Assembly (NCBI RefSeq): GCF_010672455.1
Contig: NZ_JAAHGO010000012.1
Coordinates: 116,698 to 180,697 of the forward strand
DNA length: 64,000 bases
Source of the DNA: Okeania sp. SIO2C9
GTDB taxonomy: Bacteria > Cyanobacteriota > Cyanobacteriia > Cyanobacteriales > Microcoleaceae
Reading direction: 5' to 3'
The notes under the pieces are model-generated. The model had not been told where the DNA came from. It saw nothing but the letters and a program-made list of their open reading frames with translations, and did no database searches. How positions within the stretch are numbered: position 1 is the first letter of the stretch; every line of letters starts with the position of its first letter. The translations under genes were made by a program, and so were the position numbers. Shown here in pieces: positions 55,421 to 64,000 of the stretch.

Positions 55421-55576
55421 TTGATTCAAAAAATTTTGGTATCATAAGACCATCAATATTTATCAGTTATTACGTCATCTGGAACTGTATTTGAAGTCGT
55501 TCGGTATCTTAGCTAAAAAGATTTAAGAACAAATTACTCAAACTTTACAATAGTCATTAATTATTCTTTATTACCT

Positions 55577-56965
55577 ATGTTTCCTTACTTAAATAACCAT
55601 CTTGATTTAGGTTCCACTGTAAAAGATTTACAACTTCATAGTATCCGGGTTGAAATTGATACATCAGGAGTTAGATTAGCTAAAGTTTTTGAAGAAAATC
55701 CCCTACTTCCAGGTATTATTTTAACAAAATCTGGTAAATTCATTGGTATGGTTTCTCAACAGCAATTTCTCAAAACGTTGAGTCGCCAATATGGAAGAGA
55801 AATTTTTTTAAATCGTTCCGTTAAGGTCTTATACGACTTTATTAAGTATGAATTATTAATCTTCCCAGGAGATACACCTATTGTAGATGCTGCTGATAAA
55901 GCAGTAAAGAGACCTCAAGAATTTATTTATGAACCAGTTGTTATAGAAAACTCTCCAGAAGATTATCAAGTTTTAGAAACTCAAAAGTTACTTATTGCTC
56001 AATCTTATATTCATCAACTTGCTAAAGATTTATTACAGAAACAAACTCAAGCACAACTAATTCAAACTGAGAAACTTGTAATGTTAGGACAAATGGTGAC
56101 AGGTTTAGCCCACGAACTGAGAAATCCAATTAATTGTGTGGCAGGTAATTCTAAGTTTATGTCTGGTTATTATCAAGACTTTCTTAAGTTGATTAATACT
56201 TATGAGAAAAATATTCCTGAACCAATAAAAGAAGTTGAAGATTTAAAAGAAGATATTGATTTTGAATTTGTCAAACAAGATTACTTGGAGATGATGAATA
56301 GTATAGAAATTTCGGCTGACCGGATGATGCAACTGGTTAGTAGTCTCCGCAATTTTTGTCACATGGAAGGTACTAAACGCAAAGAAACAAATATTAATGA
56401 ATGTTTAGATGGTACTCTATTAATTTTAAAGAATCGTTGGAAGATTAGTGGAGTTGAAATTATTAAAAATTATGGGGATTTACCGTTGATTTTGTGTCAT
56501 TCTGGTCAAGTTAGTCAAGTGTTTATGAATTTGATTACGAATGCTCTTGATGCTCTAGAAGAGTATCAAGAAAAAGAAACTGATAGTAGACCAGGTAAAA
56601 TATGGATTCATACTAAAGTTAAAGATTTATCTGAAAATACAGATCAAAATGTGGATAAATCTGCTAATGAGGTAGAATTAAATCCTAATAATGAGATGAA
56701 AGGTAATGTAATTTCTACTGAAGATACTAAAGCAATTTATGGTTGGCTCTCAATTCGTATCGTTGATAATGGTCCTGGTATTGCCTACGAAATTCAAAAG
56801 CAAATTTTTGATAGATTTTTTACTACAAAAGCTGTAGGTAAAGGTACTGGTTTAGGACTGGCAATTAGTTATCAAATTGTTGTTGACAACCATCAGGGAA
56901 ATTTACATATTAACTCAACTCCTGGAGTAGGAACTGAATTTGAAATATTGTTGCCTATCAAGTAA
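55577..56965 (+). CDS. Sensor histidine kinase with CBS-like N-terminus
   Basis: 462 residues, cytoplasmic. The N-terminal ~140 residues (FEENPLLPGIILTKSGKFIG, MVSQQQFLKTLSRQYGREIF) resemble a CBS-type ligand domain. A helix leads to the H box GQMVTGLAHELRNPINCVAG, then N box NALDALEE, G1 VDNGPGIAYE, F box DRFFTTKAVGKGTGLGLAIS. A Gln/Asn-rich insert of ~45 residues (DQNVDKSANEVELNPNNEMK) lies inside the ATPase domain. It phosphorylates an unlinked regulator. Same architecture class as the two kinases at 25-30 kb but not a close copy. Confidence 0.9.
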   Translation: MFPYLNNHLDLGSTVKDLQLHSIRVEIDTSGVRLAKVFEENPLLPGIILTKSGKFIGMVSQQQFLKTLSRQYGREIFLNRSVKVLYDFIKYELLIFPGDTPIVDAADKAVKRPQEFIYEPVVIENSPEDYQVLETQKLLIAQSYIHQLAKDLLQKQTQAQLIQTEKLVMLGQMVTGLAHELRNPINCVAGNSKFMSGYYQDFLKLINTYEKNIPEPIKEVEDLKEDIDFEFVKQDYLEMMNSIEISADRMMQLVSSLRNFCHMEGTKRKETNINECLDGTLLILKNRWKISGVEIIKNYGDLPLILCHSGQVSQVFMNLITNALDALEEYQEKETDSRPGKIWIHTKVKDLSENTDQNVDKSANEVELNPNNEMKGNVISTEDTKAIYGWLSIRIVDNGPGIAYEIQKQIFDRFFTTKAVGKGTGLGLAISYQIVVDNHQGNLHINSTPGVGTEFEILLPIK

Positions 56966-57574
56966 AATTAATGAGGCTAATTAGCTGTTTTTTATTTAGC
57001 AAAAAATTTAAACGTATCTCAAGAGCGATCGCTCAAAATTATCTTTATTCCCTATTCTCTCCATACCTTTTTTATAGCACTTGGTCTCCACATCTCAGAT
57101 AAAAGCGCTATATAGCAATCAGGAATCAGATGTGAGAATTGAGGTGTATAGAATATAACAGTTGTCTTATTCTTATGTATTCGTTTTTTTCTTCTTCCCT
57201 GTTGCCTGTTCCCAGCTCCGGTGTTCCCTGTTCCCCAAAAGTCTCCAATATCTCACAACTAAAATCATATTGCTATACATCATTTTCAGTCTAAATAATT
57301 TTTATCATAAAACTTTTAGTTGCACTTCAGATATTTCTTTTACCGAATAATTAAGGTAAAAATCCTCTCCTTTATAAGGATAAACAAGCAGTCGTTAGCG
57401 GAGCTTCCCGTAGGGTGGGATGGCGAGGTCTCGGAGCCATATCCAATCGACCAAGAGAGAAAAAATTTTCATAATTACTCAATCCTCTTCTTTTCAAGGA
57501 GAGGTAATAATTAATTATTAATTATTAATTATTAATAATTAATTGTTGAAAGTATGGTTAGTGCAACTCAATTA
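56966..57574. other. Spacer with a family E element
   Basis: Contains a HIP1 site at 57025 and a family E copy with module at 57342-57546 (TTACCGAATAATTAAGG to TTAATTGTTGAA). Short frames at 57162 and 57320 lie in low-complexity or element sequence. Confidence 0.65.
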
Positions 57575-57781
57575 CTAACTGCTATCTTTTATCCATTTCC
57601 TAATTGAAGTAAGACTAAAAGGGTTATTCTTACTATTTCTATAACCCTCAGACTCTAATTTTTCAGCTATATCCTGATAATTAAGCCCATAGTGATAAAG
57701 TTCTAAAACTCTTTGTTTGTGTTTGTGAAGTTTTGTAGGACTATATTTTGAAGATAGAGGTTGATTTACTTGATTGGACAA
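57575..57781 (-). CDS. Small helix-turn-helix protein
   Basis: 68 residues. LHKHKQRVLELYHYGLNYQD, then IAEKLESEGYRNSKNNPFSL and TSIRKWIK, resembles the HTH of recombinase-type proteins (IA-x-x-L-x-x-x-GYRT ... P-x-x-S-V). 11 bp downstream of the RHH gene, so the pair is probably one operon. Likely DNA-binding; target unknown. The gene ends close to a family E element. Confidence 0.65.
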   Translation of the reverse strand: MSNQVNQPLSSKYSPTKLHKHKQRVLELYHYGLNYQDIAEKLESEGYRNSKNNPFSLTSIRKWIKDSS

Positions 57782-57792
57782 ATAGTCTCCAA

Positions 57793-58038
57793 TTAGGCTA
57801 ATAACTTTCCCTCAGAAATCATAGATTTTTTTTGCTCATCTTTAGACTCAAGAGAATCAAGCCATTCCTCAATAATTAGTCTACAAATTTCTGTTGTTGA
57901 TTTTCCGCTCTGTTTCGCAACTTTCTCTAACTTGGGCATCTTCTTTTTGCTAATCCTCAGACCTATAGATTTTTTGGTCAAGGCTTCAGGGTCTTCTTTA
58001 AATGTCCCATCAGAGTTTCTCGGTCTTCGTTTCTTCAT
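57793..58038 (-). CDS. Small ribbon-helix-helix-type DNA-binding protein
   Basis: 81 residues. Basic start MKKRRPRNSDGTFKEDPEAL, then SIGLRISKKKMPKLEKVAKQ, where the short strand GLRIS is followed by two helices (STTEICRLIIEEWLDSL), the RHH pattern of CopG/Arc-type repressors. ATG at 58036-58038. Such small RHH/HTH pairs are common on plasmids and in toxin-antitoxin or partition modules; no toxin-like gene is visible here. Confidence 0.65.
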   Translation of the reverse strand: MKKRRPRNSDGTFKEDPEALTKKSIGLRISKKKMPKLEKVAKQSGKSTTEICRLIIEEWLDSLESKDEQKKSMISEGKLLA

Positions 58039-58459
58039 ACCTTTAACCTTTGCTAGCCATTGCTAAATTCTATTCTAGCAAGGGATATAGAGTTTGAGAA
58101 CAAGACTTATATGAAATCCGGTTATACATTTGTCGTACTTTATACTTCCATTCAATACAGAACAGACATAAAATGCCGGAATATCCCTAGATAATTCTTA
58201 CTCTCATCCTTCCTTGATCTCGAACACTGACTCCCTACTCTAAACTTCTGACTCCTGATTCCTGACTACTGACTTATACGATAACTACTAATTATCCGAA
58301 TTATATATTATTTATCTAGACTAATACCTTGACATCCATTGCTAGCCTTGGCTATCATAAAAATTGTAGGTAAAATTAGGCGATGAGTCTTTTTAACCAG
58401 TAAATTGAGAAACTGAATCTATCTGAGTCAATTAACTCAATTATTAAGGAGAAATAAAA
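58039..58459. other. Spacer before the 58460 gene
   Basis: ATATGAAATCCGGTTATACA near 58110 is a family B-like left end without a partner. CTGACTCC/TTCTGACTCC runs follow. No gene seen. Confidence 0.55.
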
Positions 58460-58795
58460 ATGAATATTCAAGAAATAGTTATTGAGCAAATCTGCGAGGA
58501 GTTTAAAATCGATCCCAACAACGATAATCAGCAACTTTCAGTAGAAAACCTCAAAGAAATTATCAGATGTACAACAAATAAAATGCTGATGGCACATTTT
58601 CAAATTTTACTAGATAACTATCTTGAAAATACTGATACAAATTATGCTCTAAATCAACTCAGTATTTTCGCAAATATAGCATCTGAAAATGATGCTAATG
58701 AAATTAAATATTTAAATGGCTTTCACGATATAGGTAAACAAATTGCAAATATTGAAGTTAGATTTCTAGAAAGCACTCTTGGTTTAAGAACTTAG
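58460..58795 (+). CDS. Hypothetical acidic protein
   Basis: 111 residues. The Shine-Dalgarno-like AAGGAG lies 10 bp before ATG 58460, a clear start. MNIQEIVIEQICEEFKIDPN ... LLDNYLENTDTNYALNQLSI is helical, acidic, without membrane segments or known motifs. Codon use is ordinary. I do not recognise a family. It is bounded by repeat DNA on both sides. Confidence 0.65.
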   Translation: MNIQEIVIEQICEEFKIDPNNDNQQLSVENLKEIIRCTTNKMLMAHFQILLDNYLENTDTNYALNQLSIFANIASENDANEIKYLNGFHDIGKQIANIEVRFLESTLGLRT

Positions 58796-59362
58796 TTTTA
58801 ATGATTACATAATTTCTTTGAGCTTGAGGAAAGAAGAAGGAAGAAGGAAGAAGGAAGAAGGAAGAAGGAAGAAGGAAGAAGGAAGAAGAAAAAAAAGTGT
58901 ATTGGAATAATTTTTTACAAGACACTCCGTATCTACCCAATTATAGACATCATGTAGACAGTGGGGAATTAAACCCATAAATAACAAAGAGCAACAAATT
59001 TTACGATAATTTTTGTTTGACAAACTTTCAAGAAATTTATCTAACGGATTTTGATGAAGTTAATTATTCGCAAAAAAACTACTAAATAATATAGAAAAAT
59101 AATTAATTAAACTTAATTTCCTAGGAAGTAAAAAAACAAAACAAGTCAGAAATTGTGGCTCGAAAAAACTAGAAAATTCAACATCTTTCCTCAAATCAGG
59201 AGGTTGAAAAGCTCAAACAATTTTACTACTAAGAATACCTAAAGTTATTAATCCTGAATTTACTCCTCTTTTAGAAGGAAGGCAGAAGGGAAGAAAAGGT
59301 TAAAAGGGATTTTGAGAGTAAGCAATAATGTTATCCATCCCTCATTAAACTTTCTTTTAAGC
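58796..59362. other. Spacer with a GGAAGAA microsatellite
   Basis: 58826-58890 is about nine repeats of GGAAGAA (7 bp). The remainder (58891-59362) is AT-rich with no supported gene; short - strand frames there only reflect the microsatellite. Confidence 0.7.
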
Positions 59363-59390
59363 AAAAAAAAAGCCCTCCAAATAGAGGACT
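59363..59390 (-). terminator. Rho-independent terminator of the psbA fragment
   Basis: Reading the - strand: AGTCCTC, loop TATTT, GGAGGGCT, then TTTTTTTTT. The stem is seven pairs with one G-T, followed by nine T. It lies 28 bp after the psbA stop codon. Confidence 0.8.
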
Positions 59391-59417
59391 CTTTTGATTA
59401 AATCAATCAACTAGAAA

Positions 59418-60023
<606 letters not shown>

Positions 60024-60067
60024 GGAGGACCGAGTCAGGAAGACCGAGTCAGGAGATGGAGGGAAGG

Positions 60068-60362
60068 AATATAGGAAAAAGGGGATGCGACCCCGCGCCC
60101 TTTGGGGTCGGCAGTTGCGTGACTGTCGGAGAATCCGCAAGGGCGCACTGCACTCACCGTCGCACGGCGCAAGGGGTATACTCCGGCGTTTTGCTGGCGC
60201 ATAACTACGTTAACGACTAGCCTCTTACAGAGGAGCTAAAGCTAACGCCGACATGTTTGCGTAGCATTCCGCAGGAAAAAGCGGAGCGACTCTGCACTCT
60301 TCGGGTTTCCTCGCCATGGGAATGCTGACTCCTTTTCGGGAAGGCGCAGCAAGCAGGTTGAA
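60068..60362. repeat. Long family D repeat
   Basis: ATATAGGAAAAAGGGGATGCGACCC, GC-rich arms with GTCGGCAGTTGCGTGACTGT and TTTGCGTAGCATTCCGCAGG (small dispersed repeat), and GCAGCAAGCAGGTTGAAAAA at the end. Longest of four copies. No gene in 60024-60389. Confidence 0.7.
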
Positions 60363-60389
60363 AAATACTCCCCACCTCCCCATCTCTTT

Positions 60390-60836
60390 TTAAATAGATC
60401 TCAAATGGGTTCTATAGAAACCTAAAACCTTATCAGTATAGCTACCAATCTCACCTTGATTATATTGATTTGGATCTCCTGTCATCCACCATGCTGCTGC
60501 TCGACGCACTGCTAATGACTCATCATTACCACTAGCAGCATACTGCTCTTTCAAAATATCTTCCATTACGCATCCCAAAATTTCCCTTGCTTTTGTTGTA
60601 TTTGCCTCAAACTCTTTTACAGTCATTTCTTCTCCAGTGCAAAGTCTCGACCACCTGGGAATATTATCTGGCTTAATTTGCCAGTCGCTATACAATCCAT
60701 CATTTTCTGTTCCTGTTTGCGGTGCCGCTAGTCTGAGTGCTTCTACTAATGCCTGAACTTGAGTATTTGATATCTGTGCTTTTGCTGGCATTACCCAAAT
60801 TATTAAAACAGCGACGATCCCTAATATAAATCTCAT
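60390..60836 (-). CDS. Secreted protein of unknown function, C-terminus from a family C element
   Basis: 148 residues. MRFILGIVAVLIIWVMPAKA is a cleavable signal peptide (A-K-A site), so it is exported. The mature part has two cysteines (RLCTGEEM, ILGCVMED) that may form a disulfide, and RRAAAWWMTGDPNQYNQGEI near the end. The last ~8 residues (YRTHLRSI) and the stop are read from the lone family C end TATAGAACCCATTTGAG, so the native C-terminus was lost or extended. Unknown family. Confidence 0.75.
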   Translation of the reverse strand: MRFILGIVAVLIIWVMPAKAQISNTQVQALVEALRLAAPQTGTENDGLYSDWQIKPDNIPRWSRLCTGEEMTVKEFEANTTKAREILGCVMEDILKEQYAASGNDESLAVRRAAAWWMTGDPNQYNQGEIGSYTDKVLGFYRTHLRSI

Positions 60837-61337
60837 AGTGTCTCACCTATAACTGGAAGTAAATTTGGTTTTACATTAGAGTTGTTGGGAATTAAGCTAA
60901 AAAAATGGCTAAAACCCTTATTAGTCAAAGTTTATAGTGTTTTTTTAGCCTCCAATCCTGAAAATCTTATATAGTAAGCTTTTGAGGCTTTTGAATTTTT
61001 ATTTCCCAACAACTCTATTATATATTAAGTTATATCATCAGGACTTACGCAAATTCATCTTGAAAACGCCATATGTAGGGGCGAATGGCATTTGCATTCC
61101 GCAAAGATCCGAATGGCGCCCTTACTCGATTTAGTATCCGTGCGTAAGTCCCGATCATGTCCGGATAATTTATGAATCTCTAATAGTTAGGACATCGGGT
61201 AATTTATGATTTATGACGCGAGCAAGATGCTCGCACTAATTGTCAAACACCAACCTGGCGGTTGCTATATCTTTACTAATCCCCCGCTCCCCTACTCCCT
61301 CACTCCCCCACTCCCCTACTTTCTCCTCAGTTCGCAG
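60837..61337. other. Spacer with a MITE
   Basis: Holds the AGGACTTACGCA element (61040-61151), a B-like end ATCATGTCCGGATAATT at 61154, and an AAATGGCTAAAACCC stretch related to 30080 and 32230. The tail is CCCCACTCCCCTACT runs. No gene. Confidence 0.6.
61040..61151. mobile_element. 112-bp MITE-like element with AGGACTTACGCA ends
   Basis: Ends AGGACTTACGCA and TGCGTAAGTCC, as at 45685-45773, but with a different interior that carries a GGGGCGAATGGCATTTGC block shared with family B. Shared ends with unrelated interiors suggest one transposase acting on several cargoes. Confidence 0.82.
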
Positions 61338-62516
61338 TTACCCAAAAGCTTTAATTTCTGCAACTAATTTATCAATTTCTGCTTCTTGAGTAAAATAATG
61401 AACACAAGCTCTTACACAATCTGGATCGAGAATAGTTCGTACCATAATTCCCTGCTTTTCTAGATATTCAACTAACTGCTGATGAGACTTACCATTAGTT
61501 AACTGAAAAGAAACTAATCCAGCTTCTGGTGGTGCAGTTCGCAAACAATTAATATCAGGAATTTTATTTAATTTTTCCCATAAATATGCACTTAATTCTT
61601 TGATTTTTTCATATCTTTCTTCAGCAGTTCCCCACTGATTATGTAGAGCGATCGCCTCATTTAAAGCCGGAGATAAAGGATAAGCAGAAGTCGCAATTTC
61701 GTAACGTTTACCATTAGGTTGCCAAGCAATTGGTTTACCACTTTTATCTTTAATAACACCCCGCCATCCAATAAAAGTAGGGCTTAAATTTTCCCTAGCT
61801 TCAGCACTTACATAAAGTCCACCTAAACCACCAGGACCACACCACCATTTATGACCAGTAAAAGCATAAAAATCAACTTCTGTTTCGGCTAATTTTAAAG
61901 GTAAAACCCCTACAGATTGAGCAGCATCAACTAATACTTTAACTGGAGAAGGAGAGAAAGTGTGACACATTTTAACAATTTCAGCTAATGGCAAAACCTG
62001 ACCTGTATTCCACAATATATGGCTAATTACTAATAATTTAGTATTTGAGCGTAAATTATTAGCAATAACTTCTACTGGATTGCCTTCATTTAAAGTTTCC
62101 ATAATCGGGCAAGTAGAAACTTCTATATTAAAACGTCTTTGAATCTCCTCAATTGTAGCAATAATTCCAGGGTGTTCACAGTCAGAAAGTAATATATGGT
62201 CTCCTGCTTGCCAATCAATACCCCAAAGTGGAATATTACAACCTACAGTAACATCTTCTGTCAGAGTAATAGTATCTGGAGAAACTCCTAACTCAGCAGC
62301 GATCGCTCTCCGGACTGAAGCTACCTGTTTTTCTACCCATATTGCAGCTTTTCCCGAAAAAGGTCCGATATTTTGTAATTCTTGATAAGACTGATAAATT
62401 GTCTGTAAAGATACTTCAGGCATGGGTCCTTGTCCACCATAATTAAAATAAATTTTATTAGCTACAGCCGGAAATTTTTGTTGATAATTTGATAATTGAG
62501 AAGGATGATGATTCAT
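61338..62516 (-). CDS. L-cysteine/cystine C-S lyase (C-DES type), class V aminotransferase fold
   Basis: 392 residues. NKIYFNYGGQGPMPEVSLQT, DTITLTEDVTVGCNIPLWGI, LLSDCEHPGIIATIEEI, LVISHILWNTGQVLPLAEI and FYAFTGHKWWCGPGGLGGLY with the PLP-binding Lys match the cyanobacterial C-DES cystine lyase (as recalled for Synechocystis Slr2143). RTILDPDCVRACVHYFTQEA closes the fold. It releases reduced sulfur from cystine/cysteine and may feed iron-sulfur assembly. ATG at 62514-62516. Not operonic with its neighbours (59 bp from the hybrid kinase stop, same strand). Confidence 0.9.
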   Translation of the reverse strand: MNHHPSQLSNYQQKFPAVANKIYFNYGGQGPMPEVSLQTIYQSYQELQNIGPFSGKAAIWVEKQVASVRRAIAAELGVSPDTITLTEDVTVGCNIPLWGIDWQAGDHILLSDCEHPGIIATIEEIQRRFNIEVSTCPIMETLNEGNPVEVIANNLRSNTKLLVISHILWNTGQVLPLAEIVKMCHTFSPSPVKVLVDAAQSVGVLPLKLAETEVDFYAFTGHKWWCGPGGLGGLYVSAEARENLSPTFIGWRGVIKDKSGKPIAWQPNGKRYEIATSAYPLSPALNEAIALHNQWGTAEERYEKIKELSAYLWEKLNKIPDINCLRTAPPEAGLVSFQLTNGKSHQQLVEYLEKQGIMVRTILDPDCVRACVHYFTQEAEIDKLVAEIKAFG

Positions 62517-62575
62517 AAAAATATTGGAGATTATCTAATAATTTAGTGCTTGGCAATTATACCATGAATTTTTAT

Positions 62576-64000
62576 TTAAATTTGTAATTCTTTTAAAATA
62601 GACTGAGCAATAATAAACTCATTTTCCAATTGAGTTAAAAGAGATTCTGCTTCTGCTTTTGTTATGGTACCAGCTTTAGCCTTATGCTCTAATATTGCAG
62701 AGATTTCAGCCAAGCGCACTACTCCTAAATTACCACAGCTACCTTTCAAAGAATGAGCACTTTCTCTTAGTGCTTCTGTGGCAGAGTTATCGATCGCCTC
62801 TTTAATAGCTAGTAATTGCTGTGGAGTATCTTTAATAAACAAATCGATCAGTTCCGTTACCACATCTGCTTCACCCTCTATCTGTACTTCTTGGCGAATA
62901 TTTTCAATGACCTCCACCATCACTGGAGGAGAACTAGAAGCTGTTTGTGATTGTGGTGGTGCTGCTGGAGATGGTAGAGAAGGAGTTTTTTCTAACTGTT
63001 GTGTTTGTAGCGCAACAGTTTTTTTGGCTATAATTATTTCTCCCCAATTTTCCAGTATTTCCTGTAGCTCTTCAACCTTAACTGGCTTACTAATATAATC
63101 ATCCATACCAGCTTGCAGACAAATTTCCCGATCGCCCTCCATAGCTCCCGCCGTCATGGCCACAATAACAGGTCTGTTGTCTAACTCATTGCCATATTTG
63201 TCACAAATATGTTTTGTTGCTTCCAAACCATCCATTTCTGGCATTTGCACATCCATCAACACCAAATCATAGGGTACTTTTTCTAAAGCTATCAAGGTTT
63301 CTAATCCATCACTAACAACATCAGGGCGATAACCCATTCGTCCTAACATCGACAATGCAACTTTTTGATTCACTACATTATCTTCAGCTAGTAAAATTCT
63401 TAAAGGTAGTCGGATCGCCAGATTGCTATCAATCTTAACCTCAGCTTGATTTTTCATATTGACTACCTGATTAGCAAAAATCTGCATCAGTATGTTATAT
63501 AACTGATCTGGCTTAATTGGCTTATTTAGACAAGCTTGTAAATTTCTTGTATCACCTTTGGGACAACCTACTGAAGTTAACATAACCAATGGCAGTGTTT
63601 TTCGTCGAGGAAGCTTACGGATTTCAGTCGCTAAAGTTAGACCATCCATTTCCGGCATTTGCATATCTAAAATAGCCAGATCGAACTTTTTACCTTTGTT
63701 CAGCAACTCTAAAGCTTTTGCACCACTATCTACTTCTGTAGATATGATATCCCACTTTTTATTTTGTATTTTTAGAATCAGTCGATTAGTAGGATTATCA
63801 TCAACTACTAATATTCGTTTACCATTAAGTTGAGGCTGAGGATTTTGATAAACTTTAGGAATACTGGGAGCACTTTGAGCTAAGATTGTGAAGTGAAATG
63901 TTGAACCTACAGCAAAAGAATTTGCAGAAGCTAAATTATTTTGATTTACCAAGGGATTTCCAGCCACATTACCCCCGCTTTCTGCCCACATTTGTCCGCC
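62576..64000 (-). CDS. Hybrid sensor kinase, C-terminal part (two receiver domains and Hpt), 5' end outside window
   Basis: The frame is open to the window edge (GGQMWAESGGNVAGN is the end of a kinase ATPase domain, followed by STFHFTI), so the sensor and kinase parts lie outside. Receiver 1: KRILVVDDNPTNRLILKI with Asp in LAILDMQMPEMDGL. Receiver 2: LRILLAEDNVVNQKVALSML with Asp in LVLMDVQMPEMDGL and Lys in YISKPV. The C-terminal ~100 residues form an Hpt domain (ESAHSLKGSCGNLGVVRLAE, phospho-accepting His). This is a BarA/RcsC-like phosphorelay protein. Partner and signal are unknown from this part. Confidence 0.94.
   Translation of the reverse strand, partial: GGQMWAESGGNVAGNPLVNQNNLASANSFAVGSTFHFTILAQSAPSIPKVYQNPQPQLNGKRILVVDDNPTNRLILKIQNKKWDIISTEVDSGAKALELLNKGKKFDLAILDMQMPEMDGLTLATEIRKLPRRKTLPLVMLTSVGCPKGDTRNLQACLNKPIKPDQLYNILMQIFANQVVNMKNQAEVKIDSNLAIRLPLRILLAEDNVVNQKVALSMLGRMGYRPDVVSDGLETLIALEKVPYDLVLMDVQMPEMDGLEATKHICDKYGNELDNRPVIVAMTAGAMEGDREICLQAGMDDYISKPVKVEELQEILENWGEIIIAKKTVALQTQQLEKTPSLPSPAAPPQSQTASSSPPVMVEVIENIRQEVQIEGEADVVTELIDLFIKDTPQQLLAIKEAIDNSATEALRESAHSLKGSCGNLGVVRLAEISAILEHKAKAGTITKAEAESLLTQLENEFIIAQSILKELQI

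Noticed and set aside
58826-58890. GGAAGAA repeats considered as a coding repeat
   Set aside because: No open frame with a start or ribosome binding site; the same microsatellite occurs in several spacers.

Overview
This window comes from a cyanobacterium, probably a marine filamentous, non-heterocystous one with a large, repeat-rich, AT-rich genome (an Okeania/Trichodesmium-like Oscillatoriales member is my inference). The evidence is photosystem II genes (psbM and a psbA fragment), many GCGATCGC (HIP1) sites, XisH/XisI genes, a cyanobacterial-type FtsH, a C-DES-type cysteine/cystine lyase and a hormogonium-polysaccharide-type glycosyltransferase. No rRNA, tRNA, CRISPR array or intact transposase gene was seen.

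Layout. 1-5 kb: a TolC-family outer membrane protein with tandem 56-residue repeats, a 2Fe-2S ferredoxin, psbM, a universal stress protein and a hotdog thioesterase. 5-14 kb: a polysaccharide-type cluster on the + strand (HpsE-like GT2, AlkP-superfamily enzyme, HTTM-like membrane protein, two GT4 enzymes, a sulfotransferase and a decayed copy of it). 15-17 kb: an efflux adaptor protein (HlyD/RND type) on the - strand. 17-24 kb: repeat-filled spacers around ftsH and an M23 peptidase. 25-30 kb: two duplicated GAF-histidine kinases separated by a 155-bp tandem array and an orphan IS200/IS605-like right end. 30-43 kb: endonuclease V, a GT4 enzyme, xisH-xisI-uma2, a methyltransferase gene split by an insertion, an Rpn-type nuclease, a second xisI with a wrecked xisH, and recQ with a 5' partial duplicate. 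43-50 kb: a - strand group of two P-loop NTPases, a glycine-rich membrane protein and nuclease-like small genes. 50-64 kb: a spondin/RTX protein, murI, a third histidine kinase, small RHH/HTH genes, a truncated psbA, C-DES, and the C-terminal part of a hybrid sensor kinase running off the end.

The most striking feature is the spacer DNA. It is built from at least eight families of short non-autonomous elements with terminal inverted repeats, present in many copies and nested in each other. Letters used below: A = AGGGTTTGCTGA ends; B = ATATCAAATCCG ends; C = ATAGAACCCATTTG ends; D = GCGGATGCGACCC repeat; E = TTACCGAAT...(AATAATT)n element. Several copies interrupt genes (a methyltransferase, xisH, a nuclease-like gene), and others supply the stop codon or last residues of neighbouring genes (universal stress protein, secreted 148-residue protein, NTPase, PadR fragment). 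Element E, with a variable heptamer block at one end and an optional GC-rich internal module, is the best candidate for a poorly described system. All calls were made by reading the sequence. No database search was run.
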